From Streptomyces durocortorensis (GTDB lineage Bacteria; Actinomycetota; Actinomycetes; Streptomycetales; Streptomycetaceae), in assembly GCF_016901035.1 (NCBI RefSeq), contig NZ_JAFEUF010000001.1, positions 1 to 44,345 of the forward strand: a stretch of 44,345 bases of DNA. The letters are read 5' to 3'. Positions 16,847-24,236 of this stretch are shown piece after piece. The number at the start of each line of letters is the position of its first letter. Position 1 is the first letter of the stretch. A program made the translations under genes and the position numbers. The notes under the pieces were generated by a model. It was given only the letters and a program-made list of their open reading frames with translations, had not been told where the DNA came from and searched no databases.

Positions 16847-18303
16847 CAGGCAGCCCTTTCCGGCGCCAGACGGGCCGCGTAGTCGGCGTAGGTAGTGTCC
16901 TGGGCATTCCAGTCCGCGATGGCTCGAGCGACCAGCAGGTTCGTCTTGCGGATGTAACGCAGGTAGCGCATGGTCGACGTCGCCTGGCGATGGCCGAGCA
17001 AACGCTGAACCGTCAGCTGCGGCGACGTGCTGATGTGATCGGCCAGGTAGACGGTGTGCCCGCCCATCCGCCGCAGTTCTGCTTCCTGGCCCGCCACCAG
17101 CTCGGTCAGCAACTGGAGCATGAAGATCGCGAACGTGTGGCGCAGATCGTGGATCTTGAATGCCCTGGGCACCACCGTCTCGAGCTTGTGCTCCTTGCTG
17201 ATCCGCAGGGCCCGCACGTGTGCGTCCTCGAAGACCTGGTGCCAGCGCTGGGGGGACAGCATGCGCCCGCCGCGACCGACGAACAGTGCCATCGGCTCCA
17301 GACCCCGGTCGCCCTCGATGACCGCGATCCGGCGTGTGGCCAGGTCCATGTCCTTGACCGAGAAGGTCCGCTGGCGCCCGTACAGGACTCCGCTGACCTT
17401 GCCCTGCCGGGAGTTGATGTCGTCGACGACGAACAGCTCCGCCCGGTGACGGTGCAGCGTTCGGGCCGCAGCGTGCACGATCTTCGCCCGCTCGGTGCGC
17501 CGGTAGAAGTCGATCTCCCTCAGCGTGGCGTGCTGGATCTCCACCGTGCGAGGCAGCTTGTACTTGGCCATCTGCCGCAGATCCACGAGGGCCGCCGAGC
17601 CGTCCCGGCGTGGCGGCCCGACCTCGATGTCGAGGAGAGTGCTGAACTCCCGCAAACGCATACCGGTCGTCACCGCCAACTCCGCCGCCGCGCTGTTGCG
17701 CAACGGCGCCGCCCCACGGAACGACCGGTCCACCCGCTCGTCGGGCAGCAGGCCGCGAAAGCCCACGTGCTTCAGGAACCGCCACTGCGAATAGGTCAGA
17801 TGCCGGACGTCGAGATCGTTGACCACCGACACCGACAGAACGTCCTTGCCGTTCTTGCGCCGGTGATACGGGCGCCGGTCCAGCAGCTTCACCTCCTCGA
17901 CGGCCCAGTCGTAGAAGTTGTGGATCGCCGCCCGCCGACGCATCCACGTCGCCGCCGACACCGGCTCGTCCCGGTACTCCATCAACTCGTCCCTGTACGC
18001 GACGAGGTCGTCCTCCGTGGCCGACAGTAGATCCGTCGGCGGATCCAGAGCCTCGAGGAAGCCCACCAGGTCCATCAGGTCGTAGGCGTAGTCCTCGAGC
18101 GAACCCGCATCCAGACGCTTGGCCAACTCGAAGAAGCACGAGGTCAACGGCTCCAGCGGGCGCATGTCCGGCCCCAGGAAGAACGGCGTGCCCTCCTTGA
18201 GCGCCCCCGCACGGGTCACGTACTCGACCCAGTCCAGATCCACACCCTCCACGGCACCCGCGTGCCGCCGCACCTTGCGGTGCGACACGAAGACGTACTC
18301 CAT
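16846..18303 (-). CDS. ginA: GinA/TnpA-like tyrosine recombinase, first gene of the island operon
   Basis: 485 residues with a complete tyrosine recombinase active site: R216 (TGMRLREF), K-bearing beta strand region near 250, H385 and R388 (HDLRHTF), H438 (LLGHRQ) and Y447 (TSTMRYL). Residues about 55-135 form the SAM-like core-binding domain. ATG 18303 is chosen: GGGGA sits three bases upstream, whereas an ATG at 18381 would place the island's terminal repeats inside the gene. The recombinase sites at 18316-18345 lie immediately before this start, so binding at the end probably also controls the operon. It cuts and rejoins DNA at the tadA target and the island ends, with the next three genes. 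Confidence 0.88.
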   Translation of the reverse strand: MEYVFVSHRKVRRHAGAVEGVDLDWVEYVTRAGALKEGTPFFLGPDMRPLEPLTSCFFELAKRLDAGSLEDYAYDLMDLVGFLEALDPPTDLLSATEDDLVAYRDELMEYRDEPVSAATWMRRRAAIHNFYDWAVEEVKLLDRRPYHRRKNGKDVLSVSVVNDLDVRHLTYSQWRFLKHVGFRGLLPDERVDRSFRGAAPLRNSAAAELAVTTGMRLREFSTLLDIEVGPPRRDGSAALVDLRQMAKYKLPRTVEIQHATLREIDFYRRTERAKIVHAAARTLHRHRAELFVVDDINSRQGKVSGVLYGRQRTFSVKDMDLATRRIAVIEGDRGLEPMALFVGRGGRMLSPQRWHQVFEDAHVRALRISKEHKLETVVPRAFKIHDLRHTFAIFMLQLLTELVAGQEAELRRMGGHTVYLADHISTSPQLTVQRLLGHRQATSTMRYLRYIRKTNLLVARAIADWNAQDTTYADYAARLAPERAA

Positions 18304-18315
18304 GAATCCCCAACT

Positions 18316-18401
18316 CTGAGACAGAAACGCACTCTTGAACCTAACAGCGACCCCTGGCGTACCGCTGAGACGCTGAGACATCCATGAGCTCTTGATCTAA
18401 C
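18316..18401. repeat. Right end of island: two imperfect ~30-bp direct repeats ending in CTAAC
   Basis: CTGAGACA-N8-CTCTTGAACCTAAC (18316-18345) and CTGAGACA-N8-CTCTTGATCTAAC (18373-18401) are imperfect copies; a third CTGAGAC lies at 18364-18370. The outer copy ends exactly at the tadA junction. CTGAGACA is the reverse complement of the TGTCTCAG words at the left end. Recombinase binding sites that also overlap the promoter region of the first recombinase gene. Confidence 0.78.
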
Positions 18402-19122
18402 CCGCGCCCTCCTGGTTGGCCGGCCGGGATTCCAGGCGGACCACATGAGGGTGATCCGGCCGCAGTTCGGCGGAGTCCTCGGCGAGCACGATCCGCTCGT
18501 TCGCGCCGACCGCGCCCAGCAGACTGGCGAGGAGTGTCGTCTTGCCTGCCCCCGTACCGCCGCTGATCACGTAGGAGATCCGCGCTTCCACGAGGGCCCG
18601 CAGGATCCGGTCTCCTCCCGGCGGAACCGTGCCCGCGTCCACCAGCTCCGCGAGCGAGAAGGCCCGGGGCCGCACCACGCGCAGGGAGAGGCAGGTCGAA
18701 CCGACGGCCACCGGGGGTAGCACGGCGTGCATCCGTGTGCCGTCGGGCAGTCGCGCGTCGACCCAGGGCCGTGCGTCGTCGAGCCTCCTGCCGGCCACCG
18801 CGGCGAGCCGCTGGGCGAGCCTCCGGACCGCTGCCGCGTCCGGGAAGGTGACGCCCGTCAGTTGGAGCCCGCCGCCCCGGTCCACCCACACCCGGTCCGG
18901 TGCGGACACCAGTACGTCGGTCACGTCCGGATCGGCGAGCAACGGCTCCAGCACGCCCGTGCCGACGAGTTCGCCGCGCAGCTCCGCTGCTGCTCCGAGG
19001 ACCTCGGCATCTCCCAACAGCCGCCCCTGGGCCCGCAGAGCGGCGGCCACTCCGGCCGGGGTGGGAGCGGCGCCGCTGCGTGCCAGCCGCTGGCGTACGG
19101 CGTCGAGCAGTTCGTCCGTCAT
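18397..19122 (-). pseudogene. tadA: tadA/cpaF secretion ATPase, 5' fragment truncated by the island
   Basis: 241 residues: N-terminal helical region, then LLADPDVTDVLVSAPDRVWVDRGG (typical CpaF start of the ATPase N-domain), ARPWVDARLPDGTRMHAVLPP, and Walker A SGGTGAGKTT. It breaks off at ...LESRPANQEGAG, followed by a TAG stop that consists of island-end sequence (part of GTTAG). The missing part is at 186-608. It overlaps ssd by four bases (ATGA). If translated, the product keeps the P-loop but lacks Walker B and the His box, so the hexameric pilus-assembly motor should be inactive unless the island excises. Confidence 0.94.
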
Positions 19123-20255
19123 GCCGTCCCTCCCCCGGGCGGGCCGGTCAGGGGGCTGGTGTCACCGGCCGCCGCCACCTGTTCCCAGAAGGCCGAACAG
19201 AACCGGGCCAGCGGGCCCCGGGCGCTTCCTCCGGGCGGCGTGCCATCGTCCTGGGAGTCCAGAAGGCCTGACTCCATAGGGAGTTCACCGACGAGCGGAA
19301 GACCGATGGCGCGGGCGACCCAGTGCCCGTCCAGTCCTGACGCATACGGCCCCCGGGGCACCACCCGCAGGTCGTCCAGCACCATTCCGGCCGTGGACGC
19401 GACGCGCTTGGCCGCCGCCACCGCGCGCAGTTCGCCCGGCACCACGAGCAGGCCGAGATCCAGTTGGGCCAGAGCTTCGGCGACTCCCTCGTCGACCCGG
19501 CGCGGAAGGTCCACGACCACCACGCCACCGAGTCGGCGCGCGGCGGCGAGCACCGCCCGCATGGCCTGCGGTGGGATCACCACCTCGTCGTCGCGGCCCC
19601 AGCTCAGCACCCGCAGCCCGTGGAGCGCGGGCAGCGAGTCCTCCAGGGCACCGCCGCCGAGGCGACCCTTCGATTGCGCGAAATCCGGCCACCGCATGCC
19701 TTCGGCACGTTCGCCGCCGAGGAGGACGTCGATGCCGCCTCCCAGCGGATCGGCGTCGATCAGCATCGTCCGCCGACCGGACCTCGCCGCACTCACGGCG
19801 AGGGCGCAGGCCAGCGTCGACGCGCCGGAGCCGCCCCGGCCGCCCATCACGCCGACGGTGAGCGCGGGCCGTCCCACGCCTTCGGCGGCGTTGGCGATCT
19901 GATCGACGAGCCAGCCCTCGGAATCGGGCAGTCGCAGCACGTATTCGGCCCCGATCTCCACCGCCCGCCGCCATACGTCCGGGTCGTCCTGGTCCCGGCC
20001 GACCAGCATCACCCCCTTCCTGCGAGCGGCGCCCCGGCACCGCGCGGCGGCGTCGTCGCCCACCAGCACCATCGGAGCCCGCTCCCAGCCGCCGCGACGT
20101 CCGGGCGGCCCGTGATGAACCTCCGGCTCGGCTCCGGCCGCAGCGCACAGCCGCAGCAGGTCGTCGAGCAGCTCCATGTCCTCCGTCACGATCAGCGGGC
20201 CTCCGCGCCGCCCGTCGGCGACCGCCGCCTCTTCTCCTGCGAGGGATCCAGCCAC
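19119..20255 (-). CDS. ssd: Ssd/CpaE-like MinD-family ATPase of the tad locus
   Basis: 378 residues. The first ~120 resemble a degenerate receiver-like domain (LIVTEDMELLDDLLRLC...VLVGDD...VMLVGRD). Then comes a MinD/ParA-type ATPase: VGVMGGRGGSGASTLACAL (deviant Walker A, with A where the conserved K/T residues usually lie), TMLIDADPLGGGIDVLLG and VVVDLPR. Such proteins localise Tad machinery or, as Ssd in mycobacteria, affect septum formation. The GTG start at 20255 is preceded by AAGGGGG. It is first in the operon and overlaps tadA as ATGA. This gene is intact, unlike its downstream partner. Confidence 0.85.
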   Translation of the reverse strand: MAGSLAGEEAAVADGRRGGPLIVTEDMELLDDLLRLCAAAGAEPEVHHGPPGRRGGWERAPMVLVGDDAAARCRGAARRKGVMLVGRDQDDPDVWRRAVEIGAEYVLRLPDSEGWLVDQIANAAEGVGRPALTVGVMGGRGGSGASTLACALAVSAARSGRRTMLIDADPLGGGIDVLLGGERAEGMRWPDFAQSKGRLGGGALEDSLPALHGLRVLSWGRDDEVVIPPQAMRAVLAAARRLGGVVVVDLPRRVDEGVAEALAQLDLGLLVVPGELRAVAAAKRVASTAGMVLDDLRVVPRGPYASGLDGHWVARAIGLPLVGELPMESGLLDSQDDGTPPGGSARGPLARFCSAFWEQVAAAGDTSPLTGPPGGGTA

Positions 20256-20382
20256 GATCTCGCCCCCTTCTCACTGCCCCTTCAGTGCGGTTCGCGGCGT
20301 TCTCGGAGCGTTTCCGAGATGCGCGATTCCGGCACCCGCGGACTTCGCGGGTGGAATCAACGTGCAGCACCGCGGAAAAACA

Positions 20383-20428
20383 TGTGGATCTTGATGGAAA
20401 ACTGTGGACAACCCCGGGCTTGTGAATA
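20383..20428. promoter_or_regulatory. DnaA-box-like cluster upstream of ssd
   Basis: TGTGGACAA at 20403-20411 is the exact reverse complement of the Streptomyces DnaA box TTGTCCACA. TGTGGATCT (20383-20391) and TTGTGAATA (20420-20428) are partial matches about 20 bases to either side. They lie 130-175 bases upstream of the ssd start. One perfect 9-mer can occur by chance; the clustering makes it worth noting. Otherwise 20256-20584 shows no gene. Confidence 0.45.
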
Positions 20429-20584
20429 ACTTCGTAACCCAAACCAGCGACTTCCGGAGTGCAGCCCCTTGGCTACACACTGTGACGAGACGAGTCGCAC
20501 GAGGCCCGGCTCACACGACCAGGCCGATGCCGGCCAGATGGGAGGCTCAGGTGGTTTCCGCCCCTGAAATGCGTCCGGACATGC

Positions 20585-20650
20585 GACGACCCCCGCCGGG
20601 GGGGAGAGCGGGGGTCGTCCCCACGGCCGACTCGGGGGGGGAGGAGTCGG
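20585..20650 (-). ncRNA. 6C small RNA
   Basis: Read on the minus strand there are two consecutive hairpins with C-rich loops: CCGACTC / GAGTCGG (7-bp stem, loop with a run of eight C) and GACGACCCCCGC / GCGGGGGTCGTC (12-bp perfect stem, loop TCTCCCCCCGG with six C). Two stems each bearing at least six loop cytosines define the actinobacterial 6C RNA motif. The genomic context agrees: in M. tuberculosis the 6C RNA lies beside ssd (Rv3660c). The exact 5' end is not determined; it may start some tens of bases to the right. In mycobacteria the C-rich loops are thought to pair with G-rich mRNA sites. Confidence 0.85.
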
Positions 20651-20754
20651 ACCGGGTTAGCACGGTCGCGAACGATCCGTGACTTCCATGGTGTACCCGA
20701 GGGCCTTCTCAGGCAAACCCACGCGCCGGAGTTTACGCCGAATGGTGGGCCCCT

Positions 20755-21600
20755 ATGCTCAGCGTTGTGGAAAACTGCTTCTCGCCGCGCACAGCAGCCT
20801 TCTTTGACCTGGACAAGACGGTCATTGCGAAGTCTTCGACGCTGACCTTCAGCAAGTCCTTCTACCAAGGCGGGCTGATCAACCGCCGCGCCGTACTGCG
20901 CACCGCGTACACCCAGTTCGTGTTCATGGCAGGGGGCGCCGATCACGAGCAGATGGAGAAGATGCGTGCCTACCTCTCCGCCCTCTGCAAGGGCTGGAAC
21001 GTCCAGCAGGTCAAGGAGATCGTCGCCGAGACCCTCCATGACCTGATCGACCCGATCATCTACGACGAGGCCGCCACCCTCATCGAGGAACACCACACGG
21101 CGGGCCGCGACGTGGTCATCGTCTCGACCTCGGGCGCCGAAGTCGTCGAACCCATCGGCGAACTGCTCGGCGCCGACCGCGTCGTCGCCACACGCATGGT
21201 CGTCGGCGACGACGGCTGCTTCACAGGAGAGATCGAGTACTACGCCTACGGCCCCACCAAGGCCGAGGCCGTGAGGGCGCTCGCGGTCTCCGAGGGGTAC
21301 GACCTCTCGCGCTGCTACGCCTACAGCGACTCGGCGACCGACGTACCGATGCTGGAGTCGGTCGGCCACCCGCACGCGGTCAACCCCGACCGCGCGCTGC
21401 GCCGCGAAGCGACCCTTCGCGAGTGGCCGATTCTCGTCTTCAACCGCCCGGTCCGACTCAAGCAGCGACTGCCCGCCTTCTCGATGCCGCCCCGCCCCGC
21501 TCTCGTAGCGGCGGCCGCGGTCGGCGCGGCGGCCGTCACCGCGGGGCTGGTCTGGTACGCCAGCCGTCGACGTACCGCCGGTGCCGTCCTGCCCGGGTGA
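20755..21600 (+). CDS. HAD-superfamily IB hydrolase with C-terminal membrane anchor
   Basis: 281 residues. Motif I FFDLDKT appears near residue 18 (nucleophile and acid Asp), motif II VIVSTSG near 122, a K in GPTKAEAV and motif IV YSDSATDVPM near 196. This is the SerB/CicA-like subclass IB, usually acting on phosphorylated small molecules or lipids; the substrate is unknown. The last ~40 residues contain one hydrophobic helix (ALVAAAAVGAAAVTAGLVWYA) and a basic tail, so it is probably a tail-anchored membrane protein. The same position beside ssd is held by a HAD hydrolase (Rv3661) in mycobacteria. Promoter probably shared in a divergent region with the 6C RNA. Confidence 0.87.
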   Translation: MLSVVENCFSPRTAAFFDLDKTVIAKSSTLTFSKSFYQGGLINRRAVLRTAYTQFVFMAGGADHEQMEKMRAYLSALCKGWNVQQVKEIVAETLHDLIDPIIYDEAATLIEEHHTAGRDVVIVSTSGAEVVEPIGELLGADRVVATRMVVGDDGCFTGEIEYYAYGPTKAEAVRALAVSEGYDLSRCYAYSDSATDVPMLESVGHPHAVNPDRALRREATLREWPILVFNRPVRLKQRLPAFSMPPRPALVAAAAVGAAAVTAGLVWYASRRRTAGAVLPG

Positions 21601-22102
21601 GGTGGAGCGTGGCGCCGCACGGCCGGGGCAACCCTCGCCCGATTCGCCCTTGATTGAACCTAAAAGTAAAGAAGCGGGGCCAGGGGTTTCCGTTCCTCTG
21701 GTCCTGGAGTACAAAGGACATAACGGCCCGCGAGACCAAGGACATCCGCGAGGATGACCTGTTACGCAGGACGGCCCCACGGACCGCGCACGAAAGTCGA
21801 GCACCCACGCGACGTCGACCCGTCGAATACGGGCCAGCCGCACCAGGTGACGGGCAAAGTACCCGACCTGATGGGCAATTCACGAGGACGCTTGGTAACT
21901 GGGCGGACGTGCCAGCGGCGGTACCGCACATCGGTACCGCCGCACCCCTTGCCCGCAACCATCGCCCTTCGCCCTACCCGGGCCCCTCGCCCCTCGACCG
22001 CCCGGAAGCCCCGCCCCCGGCCGACCCCTTCCGAGGCTCCGACGCCTCCCGCTTCGGGCCCTCAGGTAGCGCCGCGCTGGAGCACCTCGGATCCTCGGAC
22101 CC
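21601..22102. other. 500-bp gap between convergent genes, no gene supported
   Basis: The HAD and Fic-like genes converge here. A patch at about 21650-21780 is unusually AT-rich for this genome. Frames across it on both strands have no recognisable family and poor codon bias; a short peptide or RNA gene cannot be excluded. Confidence 0.4.
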
Positions 22103-22927
22103 TCAGGCCGCGCCGCGCTGCAGCGCCTCGCACACCGCGGTCGACTCGCGCACACCCAGCTCGATCGAGCGCCCACAGTGGGTGATCCAGGCGGCCATGC
22201 CCTCCGGGGTTCCGGCCGTGTAGCCCTCGAACGCCGCGACATAGGCCGCCCGGCCCTGTTCCGCGTGCCCCACCTCGGCCGGGCAGATCGACTTCGGGTC
22301 CAGCCCGCTGCCGATCAGCACGATGCGCTCGGCCGTCCGCGCCACCAGACCGTTGTGCGAGCCGAACGGGCGCAGCGCCAGCAACTCGCCGTGCACCACG
22401 GCGGCAGTGACCAGGGCGGGGGCGCTGCCGCCCGCGATGATCAGCCGTGAGAGTCCTTCGAGCCGCCCGGCGACCTCCTCGGCCCCGGGAAGCGGTGCCT
22501 CGATCAGCGGCTCGTCGACGGTTTCGCCGGCCAGCCGAGGACGCCCCACGGCGTCGTCGGGAGTCGCCCCGCCGGCCGCCACCAGATGCAATCGGGCCAG
22601 CACCCGCAGCGGCGACTGCCGCCAGATGGAAAGGAGTTGCCCCGCTTCCGCGGTGAGTCGCAGCGCCGCACCGACCATGCGCGCCTCGTCCTCCCCGCTG
22701 AAGTCGGTACGCCGACGTACCTCTTCGAGGTTCCAGTCGGCGCCGGCCAGCGCGGCCGAGCCGCGAGAGCCTCGCAGTGCGGCTTCGGCCGTGACCTCGT
22801 TGCTGCGGCGCCGCATGACGCGGTGACCGTAGACCCGGTCGACGGCCTTGCGCACGGAGTCCACGGCATCGGGCACGCCGGGCAGGGATCCGAGCGCGGC
22901 AAGCGGGTCTGAGGCAGTCGTACTCAT
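22103..22927 (-). CDS. Fic-like protein with degenerate active-site motif
   Basis: 274 residues, alpha-helical. The region LALRPFGSHNGLVARTAERIVLI aligns with the Fic core HPFxDGNGRxxR, but the catalytic His is Arg and the DGNGR part reads SHNGLVAR. AMP transfer as in classic Fic enzymes is therefore unlikely. Proteins of this type are often labelled oxidoreductase in Streptomyces databases without evidence. A Fic-like gene occupies a comparable place in mycobacteria (Rv3662c). The start ATG is at 22927, with a ~100-base divergent promoter shared with the next ATPase gene. Function unknown; a non-catalytic or altered-specificity role is inferred. Confidence 0.7.
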   Translation of the reverse strand: MSTTASDPLAALGSLPGVPDAVDSVRKAVDRVYGHRVMRRRSNEVTAEAALRGSRGSAALAGADWNLEEVRRRTDFSGEDEARMVGAALRLTAEAGQLLSIWRQSPLRVLARLHLVAAGGATPDDAVGRPRLAGETVDEPLIEAPLPGAEEVAGRLEGLSRLIIAGGSAPALVTAAVVHGELLALRPFGSHNGLVARTAERIVLIGSGLDPKSICPAEVGHAEQGRAAYVAAFEGYTAGTPEGMAAWITHCGRSIELGVRESTAVCEALQRGAA

Positions 22928-23029
22928 AAGTAGCGAGGCTACGCGCCCACCCCACCCGAGCCACCCTCAAGTGGCCATCTTCACGAACGATGACAACGCA
23001 GCGCAAGGGAAGCACTACCCTAGGTGAAC

Positions 23030-24025
23030 ATGAAGATCGCTTTCGTCGGGAAGGGCGGCAGCGGTAAGACCACGCTGTCCTCGCTCTTCATCCGCCACCT
23101 CGCCGCCAACGAAGCCCACGTCATCGCCGTGGACGCCGATATCAACCAGCACCTGGGGGCAGCCCTCGGGCTGGACGACGCGGAGGCCGCCGCGCTGCCC
23201 GCCATGGGCGCCCACCTCCCCCTCATCAAGGACTACCTGCGGGGCGCCAACCCCCGTATCTCCTCCGCCGAGACGATGATCAAGACGACTCCGCCCGGCG
23301 AGGGCTCCCGGCTGCTGCGGGTCCGCGAAGACAACCCGATCTTCGATGCCTGCGCGCGTACGGTTCGGCTCGACGACGGGGACATCCGGCTGATGGCGAC
23401 GGGCCCCTTCACGGAGTCCGACCTCGGGGTCGCCTGCTACCACTCCAAGGTCGGGGCGGTGGAGCTCTGCCTGAACCACCTGGTCGACGGCCCCGACGAG
23501 TACGTCGTGGTCGACATGACGGCGGGCTCGGACTCATTCGCGTCGGGCATGTTCACCCGCTTCGACATGACGTTCCTGGTCGCGGAGCCGACCCGCAAGG
23601 GGGTGTCGGTCTATCGCCAGTACAAGGAGTACGCCCGCGACTTCGGCGTCGCCCTGAAGGTCGTCGGGAACAAGGTGCAGGGCCCGGACGACCTGGATTT
23701 CCTGCGTGCGGAGGTCGGCGACGACCTGCTGATCGGGATCGGCCACTCCGACTGGGTGCGGTCGATGGAGAAGGGGCGGCCGTCCAGGTTCGAGCTGTTG
23801 GAGGCCGACAACCGGATGGCCCTGCAGACGCTCCAGGACACCGCCGAGGACTCGTACGCGCTGCGCGACTGGGAGCGCTACACCCGCCAGATGGTGCACT
23901 TCCACCTGAAGAACGCCGAGAGCTGGGGCAACGAGAAGACCGGCGCCGACCTGGCTGCCCAGGTCGACCCGGCCTTCGTGCTCGACGAGCGACACGCCGG
24001 AGCGGGCGTCGCGGCCCCCGCCTGA
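23030..24025 (+). CDS. CooC/ParA-like P-loop ATPase
   Basis: 331 residues. It opens directly with MKIAFVGKGGSGKTTLSSLF, the deviant Walker A of the MinD/CooC/NifH class, then VIAVDADINQHLGAALGL (switch I) and YVVVDMTAGSDSFASG (Walker B/switch II). CooC-type proteins are nickel or cofactor insertion ATPases; here no metalloenzyme genes are adjacent, so the client is unknown. The DMTAGSDSF segment with Ser in place of the second Gly is typical of the CooC-like subset. ATG 23030 is preferred, with AGGTG just upstream; a GTG two codons earlier (23024) is also possible. Confidence 0.8.
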   Translation: MKIAFVGKGGSGKTTLSSLFIRHLAANEAHVIAVDADINQHLGAALGLDDAEAAALPAMGAHLPLIKDYLRGANPRISSAETMIKTTPPGEGSRLLRVREDNPIFDACARTVRLDDGDIRLMATGPFTESDLGVACYHSKVGAVELCLNHLVDGPDEYVVVDMTAGSDSFASGMFTRFDMTFLVAEPTRKGVSVYRQYKEYARDFGVALKVVGNKVQGPDDLDFLRAEVGDDLLIGIGHSDWVRSMEKGRPSRFELLEADNRMALQTLQDTAEDSYALRDWERYTRQMVHFHLKNAESWGNEKTGADLAAQVDPAFVLDERHAGAGVAAPA

Positions 24026-24058
24026 CGACATCACCCGGCCCTCCGTTCACCAACCGCC

Positions 24059-24091
24059 GTTCGCCGGCCACCTCTCCGGTGGTCGGCGAAC
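24059..24091. terminator. Strong hairpin between convergent genes
   Basis: GTTCGCCGGCCACC (24059-24072) and GGTGGTCGGCGAAC (24078-24091) form a 14-bp stem with one mismatch and a 5-base loop, 34 bases after the ATPase stop. Suitable as a bidirectional terminator for it and the minus-strand deacetylase. Confidence 0.7.
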
Positions 24092-24210
24092 GATGCGGCA
24101 CGGCACGGCACGACGCGATGCAGTGCGATGCGGCGCGACACGATGCAGTGCGATGCCGTGCGGTGCGGCACTGCGCGATCCGGCGCGGTACGGCGCCGTC
24201 AGTCCGCGTT
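24092..24210. repeat. Low-complexity GCGATGC/GGCAC repeat patch
   Basis: Short overlapping units: GGCAC three times near 24097, then the 16-mer CGATGCAGTGCGATGC at 24116-24131 and again at 24141-24156 (period 25), followed by GCGGTGCGG-type variants. It lies between convergent 3' ends and encodes nothing credible. Probably slippage-generated. Confidence 0.6.
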
Positions 24211-24236
24211 TCGGTCGGTCGTCGTTCCGTCTGGGT

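Larger units (their letters stand above)
618..18401. mobile_element. GInt-like genomic island inserted in tadA (about 17.8 kb)
   Basis: Bounded by the two halves of tadA. The sequence GTTAG/CTAAC sits at both outer ends, and TGTCTCAG words lie inside each end in inverted orientation. A four-gene recombinase operon (12073-18303) fills the right side. Cargo occupies 1004-11864: helicase-nuclease, methylase-HEPN fusion, Cys-rich/XRE pair, UvrD-like helicase, and an ImmA/IrrE module. Three unlike tyrosine recombinases plus a small DNA-binding protein at one border is the described hallmark of GInt islands and recalls Tn554 tnpABC. The exact boundary is uncertain by several bases, because such elements exchange a short core on insertion. 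The methylase gene looks clearly less GC-rich than its neighbours, so the cargo is probably composite. Confidence 0.9.

Noticed and set aside
14870-18313. A single 1147-residue reading frame spanning two recombinase genes
   Set aside because: The upstream half is Gly/Arg/Pro-rich antiphase read-through of the first recombinase. The true second gene starts at 16846 with a TGATG overlap.
18304-18381. Longer start for the first recombinase (ATG 18381)
   Set aside because: It would put the island's terminal repeats in coding sequence, and GGGGA precedes ATG 18303.
24092-24210. CRISPR array
   Set aside because: Repeat units are short, degenerate and without regular spacers, and there are no cas genes.
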